From positions 8,269 through 14,544 of the forward strand of contig JAKAMS010000025.1 in assembly GCA_021812745.1 (NCBI GenBank): a stretch of 6,276 nt of DNA, given 5' to 3'. A model generated the notes under the pieces. It was not told where the DNA came from, ran no database searches, and saw only the letters and a program-made list of their open reading frames with translations. This stretch comes from Bacteroidota bacterium (GTDB lineage Bacteria > Bacteroidota > Ignavibacteria > Ignavibacteriales > Melioribacteraceae). Positions 1 to 6,276 of the stretch are shown in pieces. A program made the translations under genes and the position numbers. How positions within the stretch are numbered: the first letter of the stretch is position 1; each line of letters begins with the position of its first letter.

Positions 1-1104
1 GAGCTTGCAGAAAAATTTAAAGAGCAGTTTCCTAAATCTCAATATGTTGCTTATCTGTTTCCGGATCAGTCTCAAGCATTAATTAAGGCGGGGAAATATG
101 AAGAAGCTTACGAAGCAATTAAGAAAAACGAAAAAGCAACAAGTTCTTCTTACAATAACTTAGCATGGGCGATGTTTGAAAAAGATGTCAACTTGCCCCT
201 TGCAAAAGAAATTGCAGCCAAAGGCGTTGAACTGAGCGGTAAAGATGCGCAATCTTCTGACGTAAAGATTCCTCCTTACTATTCAGAAAAGGAGTACAAA
301 AAAATGATGAGCGCTTCTGCTTATCTTATTCTTGATACTTACGGCGCAATTCTTCTTAAACTTGGCGAAAATGCCGAAGCTTTAAAATATTTGAAACAAG
401 CTTACGATCTTGATGGCGGAAAAACTGCGGATGTTAATGAACGCTATTCGCAAGCTTTGGTAGCCAACGGCAAATTTGCAGAAGCAAATAGTGAAATGGA
501 AAAATTTATCTCTGACGGCAAAAGCACTTCTGCTATGAAAGATTTATTGAAGCAGACTTACACAAAAGCAAAAGGATCAGATGCCGGGTTCGACAAATAT
601 CTCTCCGGTTTGGAATCTAAAGCAAATAAATCAGCTTTGGATGAAATGAAGAAAACAATGATTGATATGCCGGCTCCAAAATTTACTCTGGTTGATCTAA
701 AAGGAGATAAGGTTTCTCTTGCAGATCTTAAAGGTAAAATTGTAATTATTGATTTCTGGGCAACCTGGTGCGGACCGTGCAAAGCGTCTTTTCCGGGAAT
801 GCAGAAAGCAGTTAATAAATTTGCAAACGATCCGAACGTGAAATTTTTATTTGTGAACACCTGGGAAAATAATGTTGATGATAAAAAGAAAAATGCTCAG
901 GACTTTATAACTCAAAATAAATACACATTCCATGTACTTTTAGATAACGACAATAAAGTTATTGAAAGCTACAAAGTGAGCGGAATTCCTACAAAATTCA
1001 TTATTGATAAAGCGGGGAATATTCGTTTCAAAGCTGTCGGTTTTGACGGAAGCGACGATAAATTAGTCAATGAATTGTCCACCATGATATCATTACTTCA
1101 ATAA
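1..1104 (+). CDS. TPR-containing TlpA/ResA-like thioredoxin-fold protein (5' end outside window)
   Basis: The reading frame is open from the first base, so the gene is cut by the left edge; 367 residues are visible, and the ATG at 172 is internal. Residues about 15-175 are helical with TPR-like repeats: one near 20-45 (Ala-Gly-Lys-Tyr-Glu-Glu-Ala), one at 51-78 starting Asn-Asn-Leu-Ala-Trp, one at 108-138 and one at 143-174. Residues about 223-367 form a TlpA/ResA/AhpC-type thioredoxin domain: the PAPKFTLVDLKG entry, then FWATWCGPC with the redox cysteines at 257 and 260, and the cis-proline in SGIPT at residue 330. Such domains exchange thiols and disulfides, usually in the periplasm or at the membrane; the TPR part probably binds partners. 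Location cannot be read because any signal peptide lies upstream. The partner is unknown. A strong terminator follows the stop codon, so this gene ends its transcript. The fold assignment is secure; the physiological role is not. Confidence 0.9.
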   Translation, partial: ELAEKFKEQFPKSQYVAYLFPDQSQALIKAGKYEEAYEAIKKNEKATSSSYNNLAWAMFEKDVNLPLAKEIAAKGVELSGKDAQSSDVKIPPYYSEKEYKKMMSASAYLILDTYGAILLKLGENAEALKYLKQAYDLDGGKTADVNERYSQALVANGKFAEANSEMEKFISDGKSTSAMKDLLKQTYTKAKGSDAGFDKYLSGLESKANKSALDEMKKTMIDMPAPKFTLVDLKGDKVSLADLKGKIVIIDFWATWCGPCKASFPGMQKAVNKFANDPNVKFLFVNTWENNVDDKKKNAQDFITQNKYTFHVLLDNDNKVIESYKVSGIPTKFIIDKAGNIRFKAVGFDGSDDKLVNELSTMISLLQ

Positions 1105-1118
1105 ATATGTCATTAATG

Positions 1119-1162
1119 CCTTAGTGCTTTAGTTCTTGCTAAAGCACTAAGGATTTATTTTA
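1119..1162 (+). terminator. Intrinsic terminator after the TPR-thioredoxin gene
   Basis: A perfect 14-bp inverted repeat has arms at 1119-1132 and 1139-1152 and a 6-base loop (TTCTTG). It starts 14 bases after the stop codon, and a T-rich run (ATTTATTTTA) follows on the plus strand. The opposite side lacks a comparable T run, so it most likely acts only on plus-strand transcription from the upstream gene. It also separates that gene from the DUF1015-serC unit. Confidence 0.85.
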
Positions 1163-1200
1163 TAATATCCGGCATTTTCAGTAAATCTCTTCAATTCCAT

Positions 1201-1229
1201 TTTACAATCATTCCCATAAGTGCTAATTT
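1201..1229 (+). promoter_or_regulatory. Candidate promoter for the DUF1015-serC unit
   Basis: TTTACA at 1201-1206 (five of six matches to TTGACA) is followed after exactly 17 bases by TAATTT at 1224-1229. That hexamer is a poor sigma70 -10 box, but as TAATTTTC it comes close to the TAnnTTTG box of Bacteroidota. Transcription would begin around 1236-1238, giving a short leader that contains the GGAG site ahead of the ATG at 1264. It lies in the right place, downstream of a terminator, but this is AT-rich DNA and chance matches are common. Confidence 0.3.
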
Positions 1230-1254
1230 TCATTTGCAAAATTTTGAAAACTAT

Positions 1255-1258
1255 GGAG
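1255..1258 (+). promoter_or_regulatory. Shine-Dalgarno site that fixes the DUF1015 start
   Basis: GGAG lies five bases before the ATG at 1264. The longest open frame could begin at a TTG at 1234, but that codon has no ribosome-binding sequence ahead of it. The ten extra residues it would add also precede the family's usual N terminus, which begins at about Met-Ala-Val-Ile-Arg-Pro-Phe. The ATG at 1264 is therefore the better start. Confidence 0.8.
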
Positions 1259-1263
1259 TAATT

Positions 1264-2496
1264 ATGGCTGTCATTCGTCCCTTTAAAGCTGTACGTCCGT
1301 CAGAAAAAGTGGCTCATCTAGTTGCCAGCGTTCCTTATGATGTTGTTAATAGAGAAGAAGCCGCAGAACTGGCAAAAGGAAATCCGATTAATTTTTTACG
1401 TGTTACACGTTCTGAAATTGAGTTGAAAGAAAAAACAAATGTCTATTCGCATGAAGTTTATCAGCGTGCCAAAGAAAATTTTGACCGCTTAAAAAATGAA
1501 GCGCCGCTAATGCAAGATTCAACCCCGCACTTTTATATTTATAAACTTACTATGGGAAATCATTCTCAGGCTGGAATTGCGGCTACATTTTCTGTTGATG
1601 ATTATGAAAAAGACGTTATCAAGAAACACGAAAAGACACGCAAGGTTAAAGAAGATGACCGCACTAATCATATTATTACAACAGAAGCTCAAACAGGTCC
1701 GGTTTTTCTGACTTACAAATCGGTTAAGGAAATTGACCTAGTTGTTAATGATACGATAGAGAAAAAAATCCCCATCTATAATTTTACCTCTCAAGATGGA
1801 ATTAAGCACGAGGTTTGGATTCTTCCGGATGATTACACTAACACGGTTATATCTGAAATAAAAAAAGTGAAAAACCTTTATATCGCCGACGGGCATCATC
1901 GTGCGGCAAGCGCAAGCCGCGCTCAAAAAGTTAAGATGGAACAAAATTCAAATCACAACGGCGAAGAAGAGTATAATTATTTTATTGGAGTTTTATTCCC
2001 CGCCGAACAGCTGAAAATTCTTTCTTACAACCGTGCAATCCGCGATTTGAAAATGGACAAAGATGAATTTGTGGAAAAAGTAAAAAAGAATTTTTCCATC
2101 GAAGAAACCAATTCTCCTAATCCGCCGTCGGAAAAAACTTTTGCAATGTATATTGATAAAAAATGGTATCTATTAAAACCGAATGAGAATATTAAACCCG
2201 GTAAAGCGGTTGGCGACAAACTTGATGTAAGTTTGCTTCAAAATTATTTGCTTCATCCGGTTCTTGGAATTGAAGATCCGCGTACCGACACCAATATTGA
2301 TTTTATTGGCGGAATTCGCGGTACCGAAGAATTAGAGAAAAGAGTAGACAACGGCAAAGCTGCAGTTGCTTTTTCAATGTTCCCCGTTTCGGTTGACGAC
2401 TTGATCAACATTTCCGATGCGGGCGAAACTATGCCGCCTAAATCTACATGGTTCGAACCGAAATTGAGAGATGGTTTGTTAGTACATGTGATATAA
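1264..2496 (+). CDS. DUF1015 family protein, possibly linked to (phospho)serine metabolism
   Basis: With the ATG at 1264 the protein has 410 residues, the usual full length for DUF1015 (COG4198). Family landmarks are present in order: RPFKAVRP at 5-12, PYDVV at 24-28, a charged IKKHEKTRKVKEDDR segment at 119-133, TGPVF at 144-148, the hallmark ADGHHR at 208-213, LSYNRAI at 253-259, and an MPPKSTWFEPKL-type C terminus at 390-401. There is no signal peptide or membrane segment, so it should be cytosolic. The DGHHR element recalls the catalytic regions of ParB/sulfiredoxin-like proteins, and older annotations call such genes ParB-like. It lies 62 bases upstream of serC on the same strand with no terminator between them, so co-transcription is likely. 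DUF1015 genes are commonly found beside serC and serA. I recall, without being able to verify it, serine-kinase activity being attributed to related proteins. Family membership is secure; the function given is inference. Confidence 0.9.
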   Translation: MAVIRPFKAVRPSEKVAHLVASVPYDVVNREEAAELAKGNPINFLRVTRSEIELKEKTNVYSHEVYQRAKENFDRLKNEAPLMQDSTPHFYIYKLTMGNHSQAGIAATFSVDDYEKDVIKKHEKTRKVKEDDRTNHIITTEAQTGPVFLTYKSVKEIDLVVNDTIEKKIPIYNFTSQDGIKHEVWILPDDYTNTVISEIKKVKNLYIADGHHRAASASRAQKVKMEQNSNHNGEEEYNYFIGVLFPAEQLKILSYNRAIRDLKMDKDEFVEKVKKNFSIEETNSPNPPSEKTFAMYIDKKWYLLKPNENIKPGKAVGDKLDVSLLQNYLLHPVLGIEDPRTDTNIDFIGGIRGTEELEKRVDNGKAAVAFSMFPVSVDDLINISDAGETMPPKSTWFEPKLRDGLLVHVI

Positions 2497-2502
2497 AAAA
2501 TA

Positions 2503-2540
2503 GAACGCGGATGACGCAGATTAAACGGATTTGCACAGAT
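2503..2540. repeat. Periodic short intergenic repeat (GCGGAT/GCAGAT words)
   Basis: Four related words, GGAT, AGAT, GGAT and AGAT, start at 2509, 2518, 2527 and 2537, a spacing of 9, 9 and 10 bases. The surrounding units read roughly cGCGGATga, cGCAGATta, aaCGGATtt and GCACAGATa. The element fills most of the gap between the DUF1015 gene and serC and ends eight bases before the serC GGAG site. It resembles dispersed intergenic repeats I recall from Bacteroidota- and Ignavibacteria-like genomes, often written as ATCCGCGT/ATCTGTG words on the other strand. The periodicity is directly visible; membership in a dispersed family is from memory, and one copy alone cannot prove it. Confidence 0.6.
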
Positions 2541-2558
2541 AAACAACGGAGTTAAAAA

Positions 2559-3644
2559 ATGGAAAAACGGATTTATAATTTAAGCGCCGGTCCTGCAATT
2601 CTTCCGGAAGAAGTTTTGCTGGAAGCACAAAAGGATCTGTATAGCTACAAAGGTTCCGGCATGAGTGTAATGGAAATGAGCCACCGCGGAAAAATATTTG
2701 ACGCTATAATTAAAGAAGCTGATGCTGATTTAAGAAAACTTCTTGGCATTGATGACAAGTTTTCAATTTTATTTTTACAAGGAGGCGCCACACTTCAATT
2801 CTCTATGGTTCCGCTGAACTTAATGCCGCCAAAAAACAAAGCGGATTATATTGTTACCGGCGCATGGGCAGAGAAAGCCGTTAAAGAAGCTAAGCGTGTC
2901 GGTGCTGTTAACATTGCCGCTACAACCAAGTCGGAAAGTTTTGTCAGGATCCCTAAACAATCAGAATTGAAACTCGATCCGGACGCATCGTATGTTCATT
3001 TTACATCGAACAACACAATTTATGGAACTGAATGGCGCAACGAACCTGAAGTTGGCAATGTTCCTCTTGTGTGCGATGCATCGTCAGATTTTCTTCACAA
3101 AAAATTAGATATGAACAAGTACGGTTTAATTTACGCCGGCGCTCAAAAAAATATTGGTCCGGCTGGTGTTACAGTTGTTATCGTTAGAAAAGATCTGCTG
3201 GAAAGATCATCCGATAGTTTGCACACTTACATGAATTATAAAATTCATGCTGAAAACGAATCTATGTACAACACGCCAACCACATTCGGAATTTACATCG
3301 CGGGTTTAGTTTTTAAGTGGCTTCTAAATATGGGAGGATTAGATGAAATGTACAGGCGCAACGTTGAGAAGGCAAATATTTTGTACGACGCATTTGATAC
3401 AAGCGACGGTTATTACAAAGGAACAACAGTAAAAGAAGACCGTTCATTAATGAATGTAACCTACAGATTGCCGAATGAACAGTTGGAGGAGAAATTTATT
3501 AAAGAAGCTTCGGCAAAAGGATTCAGCGGATTGAAAGGTCACCGTTCGGTAGGCGGAATTCGCGCGTCAATCTACAATGCATTCCCAAAACAAGGTGTTG
3601 AAGCTTTAGTTGAGTTCATGAAGAATTTTAAGAAGAATAATTAA
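2559..3644 (+). CDS. serC: Phosphoserine aminotransferase (SerC)
   Basis: SerC is a cytosolic pyridoxal-phosphate enzyme that transfers an amino group from glutamate to 3-phosphohydroxypyruvate, giving O-phospho-L-serine in serine biosynthesis; many homologues also act in pyridoxal phosphate synthesis. The 361-residue length is normal for the family. Visible signatures are NLSAGPAILPEEVL at 7-20, SVMEMSHRG at 36-44 with the His-Arg pair at 42-43, GGATLQF at 75-81, Trp103, Asp173 in CDASSDF (contacts the cofactor ring nitrogen), the Schiff-base lysine Lys197 in AGAQKNIGPAG, and HRSVGGIRAS near the C terminus. The ATG has GGAG seven bases upstream (2548-2551). It follows the DUF1015 gene on the same strand and ends in a hairpin terminator, so the pair forms one unit. 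The serA gene that often accompanies serC is not in this window. No key residue is missing. Confidence 0.97.
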   Translation: MEKRIYNLSAGPAILPEEVLLEAQKDLYSYKGSGMSVMEMSHRGKIFDAIIKEADADLRKLLGIDDKFSILFLQGGATLQFSMVPLNLMPPKNKADYIVTGAWAEKAVKEAKRVGAVNIAATTKSESFVRIPKQSELKLDPDASYVHFTSNNTIYGTEWRNEPEVGNVPLVCDASSDFLHKKLDMNKYGLIYAGAQKNIGPAGVTVVIVRKDLLERSSDSLHTYMNYKIHAENESMYNTPTTFGIYIAGLVFKWLLNMGGLDEMYRRNVEKANILYDAFDTSDGYYKGTTVKEDRSLMNVTYRLPNEQLEEKFIKEASAKGFSGLKGHRSVGGIRASIYNAFPKQGVEALVEFMKNFKKNN

Positions 3645-3657
3645 TTTTTTTATCTGT

Positions 3658-3704
3658 AAAAAATTAAAGACCCGGCTTCTTGCGAGACCGGGTCTTTTGT
3701 TTTT
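3658..3704. terminator. Bidirectional terminator between convergent serC and trxA
   Basis: A perfect 10-bp inverted repeat has arms at 3666-3675 (AAAGACCCGG) and 3688-3697 (CCGGGTCTTT), with a 12-base loop. On the plus strand it is followed by TTTTGTTTTT (3695-3704). On the minus strand the complement of 3658-3665 reads AATTTTTT. A T run on both sides of a GC-rich stem, placed between the stop codons of two converging genes, is the expected form of a two-way terminator. Confidence 0.9.
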
Positions 3705-3736
3705 AAATCGTAAACTTCAGTTGAACGTCTTTTATA

Positions 3737-4072
3737 TTAATTAGCAACAGCTAAGTATGGAGTAATTTTACTAACTAAATGTTGTTTTGGAACGGCGCCT
3801 ATAACTGCATCTACCATTTTTCCGTTCTTAAAAATACCAAGTGTAGGTATGCTCATAATTCCGTATTGACCGGCAACGTTGAAATTTTCGTCTGTGTTTA
3901 ATTTAACCACTTTCAGTTTACCAACCATTTCATTGGCAATTTCTTCAACTACCGGCGCAACCATTCTGCACGGTCCGCACCACGGTGCCCAAAAATCTAC
4001 CAATACCGGAGTATCAGATTTTAATACTTCCTGTGAAAAATTTGCATCTGTTCCTTCTATTAAGTTCTGCAT
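3737..4072 (-). CDS. trxA: Thioredoxin
   Basis: This is a single-domain thioredoxin of 111 residues, close to the usual 105-110. It reduces disulfides of cytosolic proteins and is normally recharged by thioredoxin reductase, which is not in this window. The active site [15 protein letters not shown] places Asp26, Trp31, Cys32 and Cys35 at the classical positions, and the cis-proline is Pro76 in SIPT. There is no signal peptide, so it should be cytosolic. The start is supported by AAGGAG six bases upstream (4079-4084 on the plus strand). It faces serC tail to tail and shares the terminator at 3658-3704. Upstream, a hairpin separates it from the M16 gene, so it is probably transcribed alone from a promoter between about 4085 and 4150, where I see no convincing boxes. 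It differs from the thioredoxin domain at the window's left end, which is TlpA-like and fused to TPR repeats. Confidence 0.97.
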   Translation of the reverse strand: MQNLIEGTDANFSQEVLKSDTPVLVDFWAPWCGPCRMVAPVVEEIANEMVGKLKVVKLNTDENFNVAGQYGIMSIPTLGIFKNGKMVDAVIGAVPKQHLVSKITPYLAVAN

Positions 4073-4150
4073 TGTATTCTCCTTGTAAAATAATTATGTA
4101 GTGATTTGATGCGTGGAATTTTGAAAGGATTCTAAGATGCAAAACAAGTG

Positions 4151-4194
4151 TAAAATAATAGGCAAGAGCACGAATTAGTCTTTCATGCCCTTGC
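4151..4194 (-). terminator. Intrinsic terminator after the M16 peptidase gene
   Basis: Read on the minus strand, GCAAGGGCATGAA (4194 to 4182) pairs with TTCGTGCTCTTGC (4174 to 4162) across a 7-base loop, giving a 13-bp stem with two G-U pairs. It is followed by CTATTATTTTA. In plus-strand RNA the two G-U pairs would become A-C mismatches, so the hairpin fits minus-strand transcription. It starts 17 bases after the M16 stop codon. The T run is broken, so efficiency may be moderate. Confidence 0.7.
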
Positions 4195-4210
4195 TCGTAA
4201 TCATGATCTT

Positions 4211-6276
4211 TTATAAAGTTACCGGGTTTCCGTCTTTATCTAACAATGTCGGATCGCCGAGACCAAGCTCTTTCAATTTATCAAACTGTGTTGCTCTATC
4301 TCCAACGATTACATAAATCAATTTATCCGGATGAATAAATTTCTGTATCAGCTTTGTGTGTTCTTCCGGAGTCATTTTCTGAATCATTGCTTCACGCTGT
4401 CTTATATAATCAAAAGGAAGATTATACATTACAACCGGCTGAAGCATTCCCGAAAGCTGCATAAGAGTTTCAAATCTGCCGGCATCGCTCTTTAATAAAG
4501 TGCTTTTTACTTGATCAAGATCATCTTTGGAAATTCCATCCTGATATTTTTTGATTTCATCACGGACTATCTGTGTTGATTCAAAAGTTGAATTAGCTTG
4601 AACTGCAGAAGATGCAAGAAATTGTCCGGCATAAGAATTTCCTGTGAATCCTGAACGGGCGCCGTATGTGAACGATTTTTTCTCGCGCAATATCATGTTC
4701 AATATTCCGCTGAAATCACCACCGAGCTTTTGATTAATCACTACCGCTTCGTAAAAATCCGGGTCAGAGCTCTTTGGTCCTAAATGTCCCGCAAAAACTT
4801 GAGATTGTTTTGCTTTCGGCACATCAACAAAATAAATTCCCGGTTTTGCAGAACCCGCAATTTTAACGTCCGGAATTTTTACTTCTTTTGTTTTCCAGTC
4901 TTTCAAGCCGTTGAATAACGCAACTGCTTTTTCTTTTGTTATATCTCCAACGATTGTAATTTTTGCAACTGAGGGTGAAAAATATTGATCGTAGAAGTTT
5001 TTCAAATCATCCAGAGTTATAGTTTTTACAGATTTAATAGATCCGGCAGGTTCATTCGCTAAAATATTATCTGCGCCATAAACTAATTTGTCGAATACGC
5101 TTCTGGCAATTGATGTTGGCGCTGTTTCTGTTCTCTTCAATCCTTCTATTGTCTGACTTTTTGCGAGCTCAAATTCATTTGCATCCCAGCGTGGTTCAAA
5201 CATCATCTCTTTAGCAAGAGCAAAAGTTTCGTTCAATTTGCTTGCAAGACATCCGCCGGAAATTGTTATTGATTCTGTTCCGCCCTGGATATTAATGTTA
5301 GCTCCAAGATCTTGAATTGCTTCTCTCAGCTCTACCGGAGTTTTTGTTTTTGTTCCTTCATTCATCAAGCGAGCCATTAAAGATGCAACGCCGATCTTAT
5401 CCGGATTATCAAGAAGCATTCCACCTTTCAAAATTATAGAGAATTGAACAAGCGGTAATTCGCTTTGTTTGATTCCGTAAACAGCAATTCCGTTTTTAGT
5501 TTTATCTTTCCAAATTTTTGGAAGAGTTACAACCGGATCCGCTCCTTTAACAGGTTCTTTTGTTCTATCAATCTTAGATGGAATTGGAACGTAAGGCGCG
5601 TTAACTACTTCTTTCTTTTTTGTTCCCTGTTTCTCAATTGATTCTTCCTGAACTACCCACAATTTTGAATCCGGTGCCGCTAAATCTGCTTTCCCTTTTG
5701 GAACAATACTGGTGATTAAATAATTCTGACCTTTGATGTATTTGTTATAAACTCTCCACACATCATCTTTTGTAACGCTCATTCTGTCTTTAAGATCGGT
5801 TGCCATATAATCCGGAGAACCTTTAAAGATGTTATAATCGCCAAGGCGCATGGCTTTACCTAAAACGCTCGCGCTCGAATTGAAAAAACTATATTCAATG
5901 CCAGCTTTCTGTCTTTCAATATCTTTATCTGTAAAGCCGTCCTTTTCAAATCTCAAGAATGCTTCTTTAACTGCCGCTTCAACATCACCCAACTTTACAG
6001 TCGGGAAAGCGGTTATGGAAATATCAAAAGTGCCTGCAACTTCATCGCTTCCTTGACGAGCCATTACGTTAGGCGCAAGTTTCTTCTCTTCAACAATCAC
6101 TTTGTACAACGGCGATTTTTTGCTTCCTGCAAAAATGCGTCCGAAGAATTCAAGCGCGTAAGAATCTTTGTTAAATTCTTCAACTGTAGGAAATTCCATT
6201 CCTAATCTTGGTGCGTTTGCAAGATTGTCTTCGCAATATGATCTGACTGTTTCTTTTAATACAGCCGGAACTTTTG
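4211..6276 (-). CDS. Two-half M16 family metallopeptidase (insulinase/pitrilysin type; N-terminal part outside window)
   Basis: The frame stays open to the right edge, so the ATG at 6197-6199 is internal; 687 residues are visible up to the stop at 4211. The fragment opens in the C-terminal domain of the first M16 half: APRLGMEFPT-type strand, then ALEFFGRIFAG and SPLYKVIVEEKKLA, matching the family's xxLYKxLVxEKxxA. A Pro/Lys-rich linker covers about residues 200-255. The second half starts near 260; its zinc-site equivalent is GVASLMARLMNEGT at 295-308, where the HxxEH positions are Ser298, Ala301 and Arg302, so this half cannot bind zinc. The Arg530...Tyr537 pair in LREKKSFTYG, typical of the non-catalytic half, is kept. 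Zinc catalysis would need an intact HxxEH in the missing N-terminal part, roughly 250 residues judging from relatives of about 940 residues. Such proteins degrade peptides or process proteins, often in the periplasm. The substrate is unknown and no neighbour suggests one. Confidence 0.92.
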   Translation of the reverse strand, partial: KVPAVLKETVRSYCEDNLANAPRLGMEFPTVEEFNKDSYALEFFGRIFAGSKKSPLYKVIVEEKKLAPNVMARQGSDEVAGTFDISITAFPTVKLGDVEAAVKEAFLRFEKDGFTDKDIERQKAGIEYSFFNSSASVLGKAMRLGDYNIFKGSPDYMATDLKDRMSVTKDDVWRVYNKYIKGQNYLITSIVPKGKADLAAPDSKLWVVQEESIEKQGTKKKEVVNAPYVPIPSKIDRTKEPVKGADPVVTLPKIWKDKTKNGIAVYGIKQSELPLVQFSIILKGGMLLDNPDKIGVASLMARLMNEGTKTKTPVELREAIQDLGANINIQGGTESITISGGCLASKLNETFALAKEMMFEPRWDANEFELAKSQTIEGLKRTETAPTSIARSVFDKLVYGADNILANEPAGSIKSVKTITLDDLKNFYDQYFSPSVAKITIVGDITKEKAVALFNGLKDWKTKEVKIPDVKIAGSAKPGIYFVDVPKAKQSQVFAGHLGPKSSDPDFYEAVVINQKLGGDFSGILNMILREKKSFTYGARSGFTGNSYAGQFLASSAVQANSTFESTQIVRDEIKKYQDGISKDDLDQVKSTLLKSDAGRFETLMQLSGMLQPVVMYNLPFDYIRQREAMIQKMTPEEHTKLIQKFIHPDKLIYVIVGDRATQFDKLKELGLGDPTLLDKDGNPVTL

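Noticed and set aside
1161..1166. Perfect TATAAT hexamer just after the terminator stem
   Set aside because: It lies in the T-rich tail of the terminator and has no good -35 box at 16-18 bases; the nearest TTG-like hexamer is 19 bases away inside the hairpin. Probably a chance match.
1234..1263. TTG-initiated ten-residue extension of the DUF1015 protein
   Set aside because: It has no ribosome-binding sequence, while the ATG at 1264 has GGAG five bases ahead and matches the family's N terminus. The TTG would also lie at or before the candidate transcription start.
1903..1920. Short inverted repeat GCGGC...GCCGC
   Set aside because: It is a 5-bp stem within the DUF1015 coding frame, encoding Ala/Ser/Arg-rich residues next to ADGHHR; composition explains it.
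2253..2546. 97-codon open frame on the minus strand
   Set aside because: It is antisense to the end of the DUF1015 gene and its beginning is a translation of the GCGGAT-type repeat; it shows no domain and no separate coding support.
3879..4088. Plus-strand open frame antisense to trxA
   Set aside because: It is a shadow of the thioredoxin gene; the minus-strand frame has all the family motifs and a strong ribosome-binding site.
4085..4150. Possible trxA promoter on the minus strand
   Set aside because: Several AT-rich hexamers occur (for example TACATA and TAATTA), but none has a fitting partner at standard spacing, so no promoter is annotated.
6197..6199. ATG as the start of the M16 gene
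   Set aside because: The frame continues upstream without a stop to the window edge, and those 25 residues (ending in APRLG) match the conserved strand of the first M16 half; this ATG is internal.

Overview
This window carries five protein-coding genes on an AT-rich chromosome segment, with Shine-Dalgarno sites (GGAG or AAGGAG) ahead of the three complete genes. Protein style (a TPR plus TlpA-like thioredoxin fusion, a long two-half M16 peptidase, and a DUF1015 gene beside serC) and a short intergenic repeat built on GCGGAT/GCAGAT words suggest the Bacteroidota/Chlorobiota/Ignavibacteriota group. Ignavibacteriota is my best guess, from general resemblance only. No rRNA, tRNA, CRISPR array, transposase or phage gene is visible.

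Layout, left to right. Bases 1-1104 (+) hold the 3' part of a TPR-thioredoxin (TlpA/ResA-like) gene that enters from the left edge; a perfect 14-bp hairpin terminator follows it. Bases 1264-3644 (+) hold a probable two-gene unit: a DUF1015-family gene and serC (phosphoserine aminotransferase), separated by 62 bases that contain a periodic short repeat. A hairpin usable from both sides (about 3658-3704) closes this unit and also the convergent gene. Bases 3737-4072 (-) encode a classical small thioredoxin, trxA. Bases 4211-6276 (-) hold the 3' part of a two-half M16 (insulinase/pitrilysin-type) peptidase that runs off the right edge; a strand-specific hairpin at 4151-4194 separates it from trxA. 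No gene-free stretch exceeds 300 bases; the longest is 1105-1263.

How the genes relate. The only clear functional pairing is DUF1015 with serC. SerC makes O-phospho-L-serine in serine biosynthesis, and DUF1015 genes are often neighbours of serC/serA. The conserved ADGHHR motif and this context point to phosphoserine or serine metabolism. The two thioredoxin-fold proteins belong to different transcription units and probably work in different compartments (TrxA cytosolic; TPR-TlpA probably envelope-associated, though its N terminus is outside the window). The terminators divide the window into four units, and nothing ties the M16 peptidase to the other genes. The content is mostly ordinary housekeeping; the points most worth checking are the biochemical role of the DUF1015 protein and the intergenic repeat ahead of serC.
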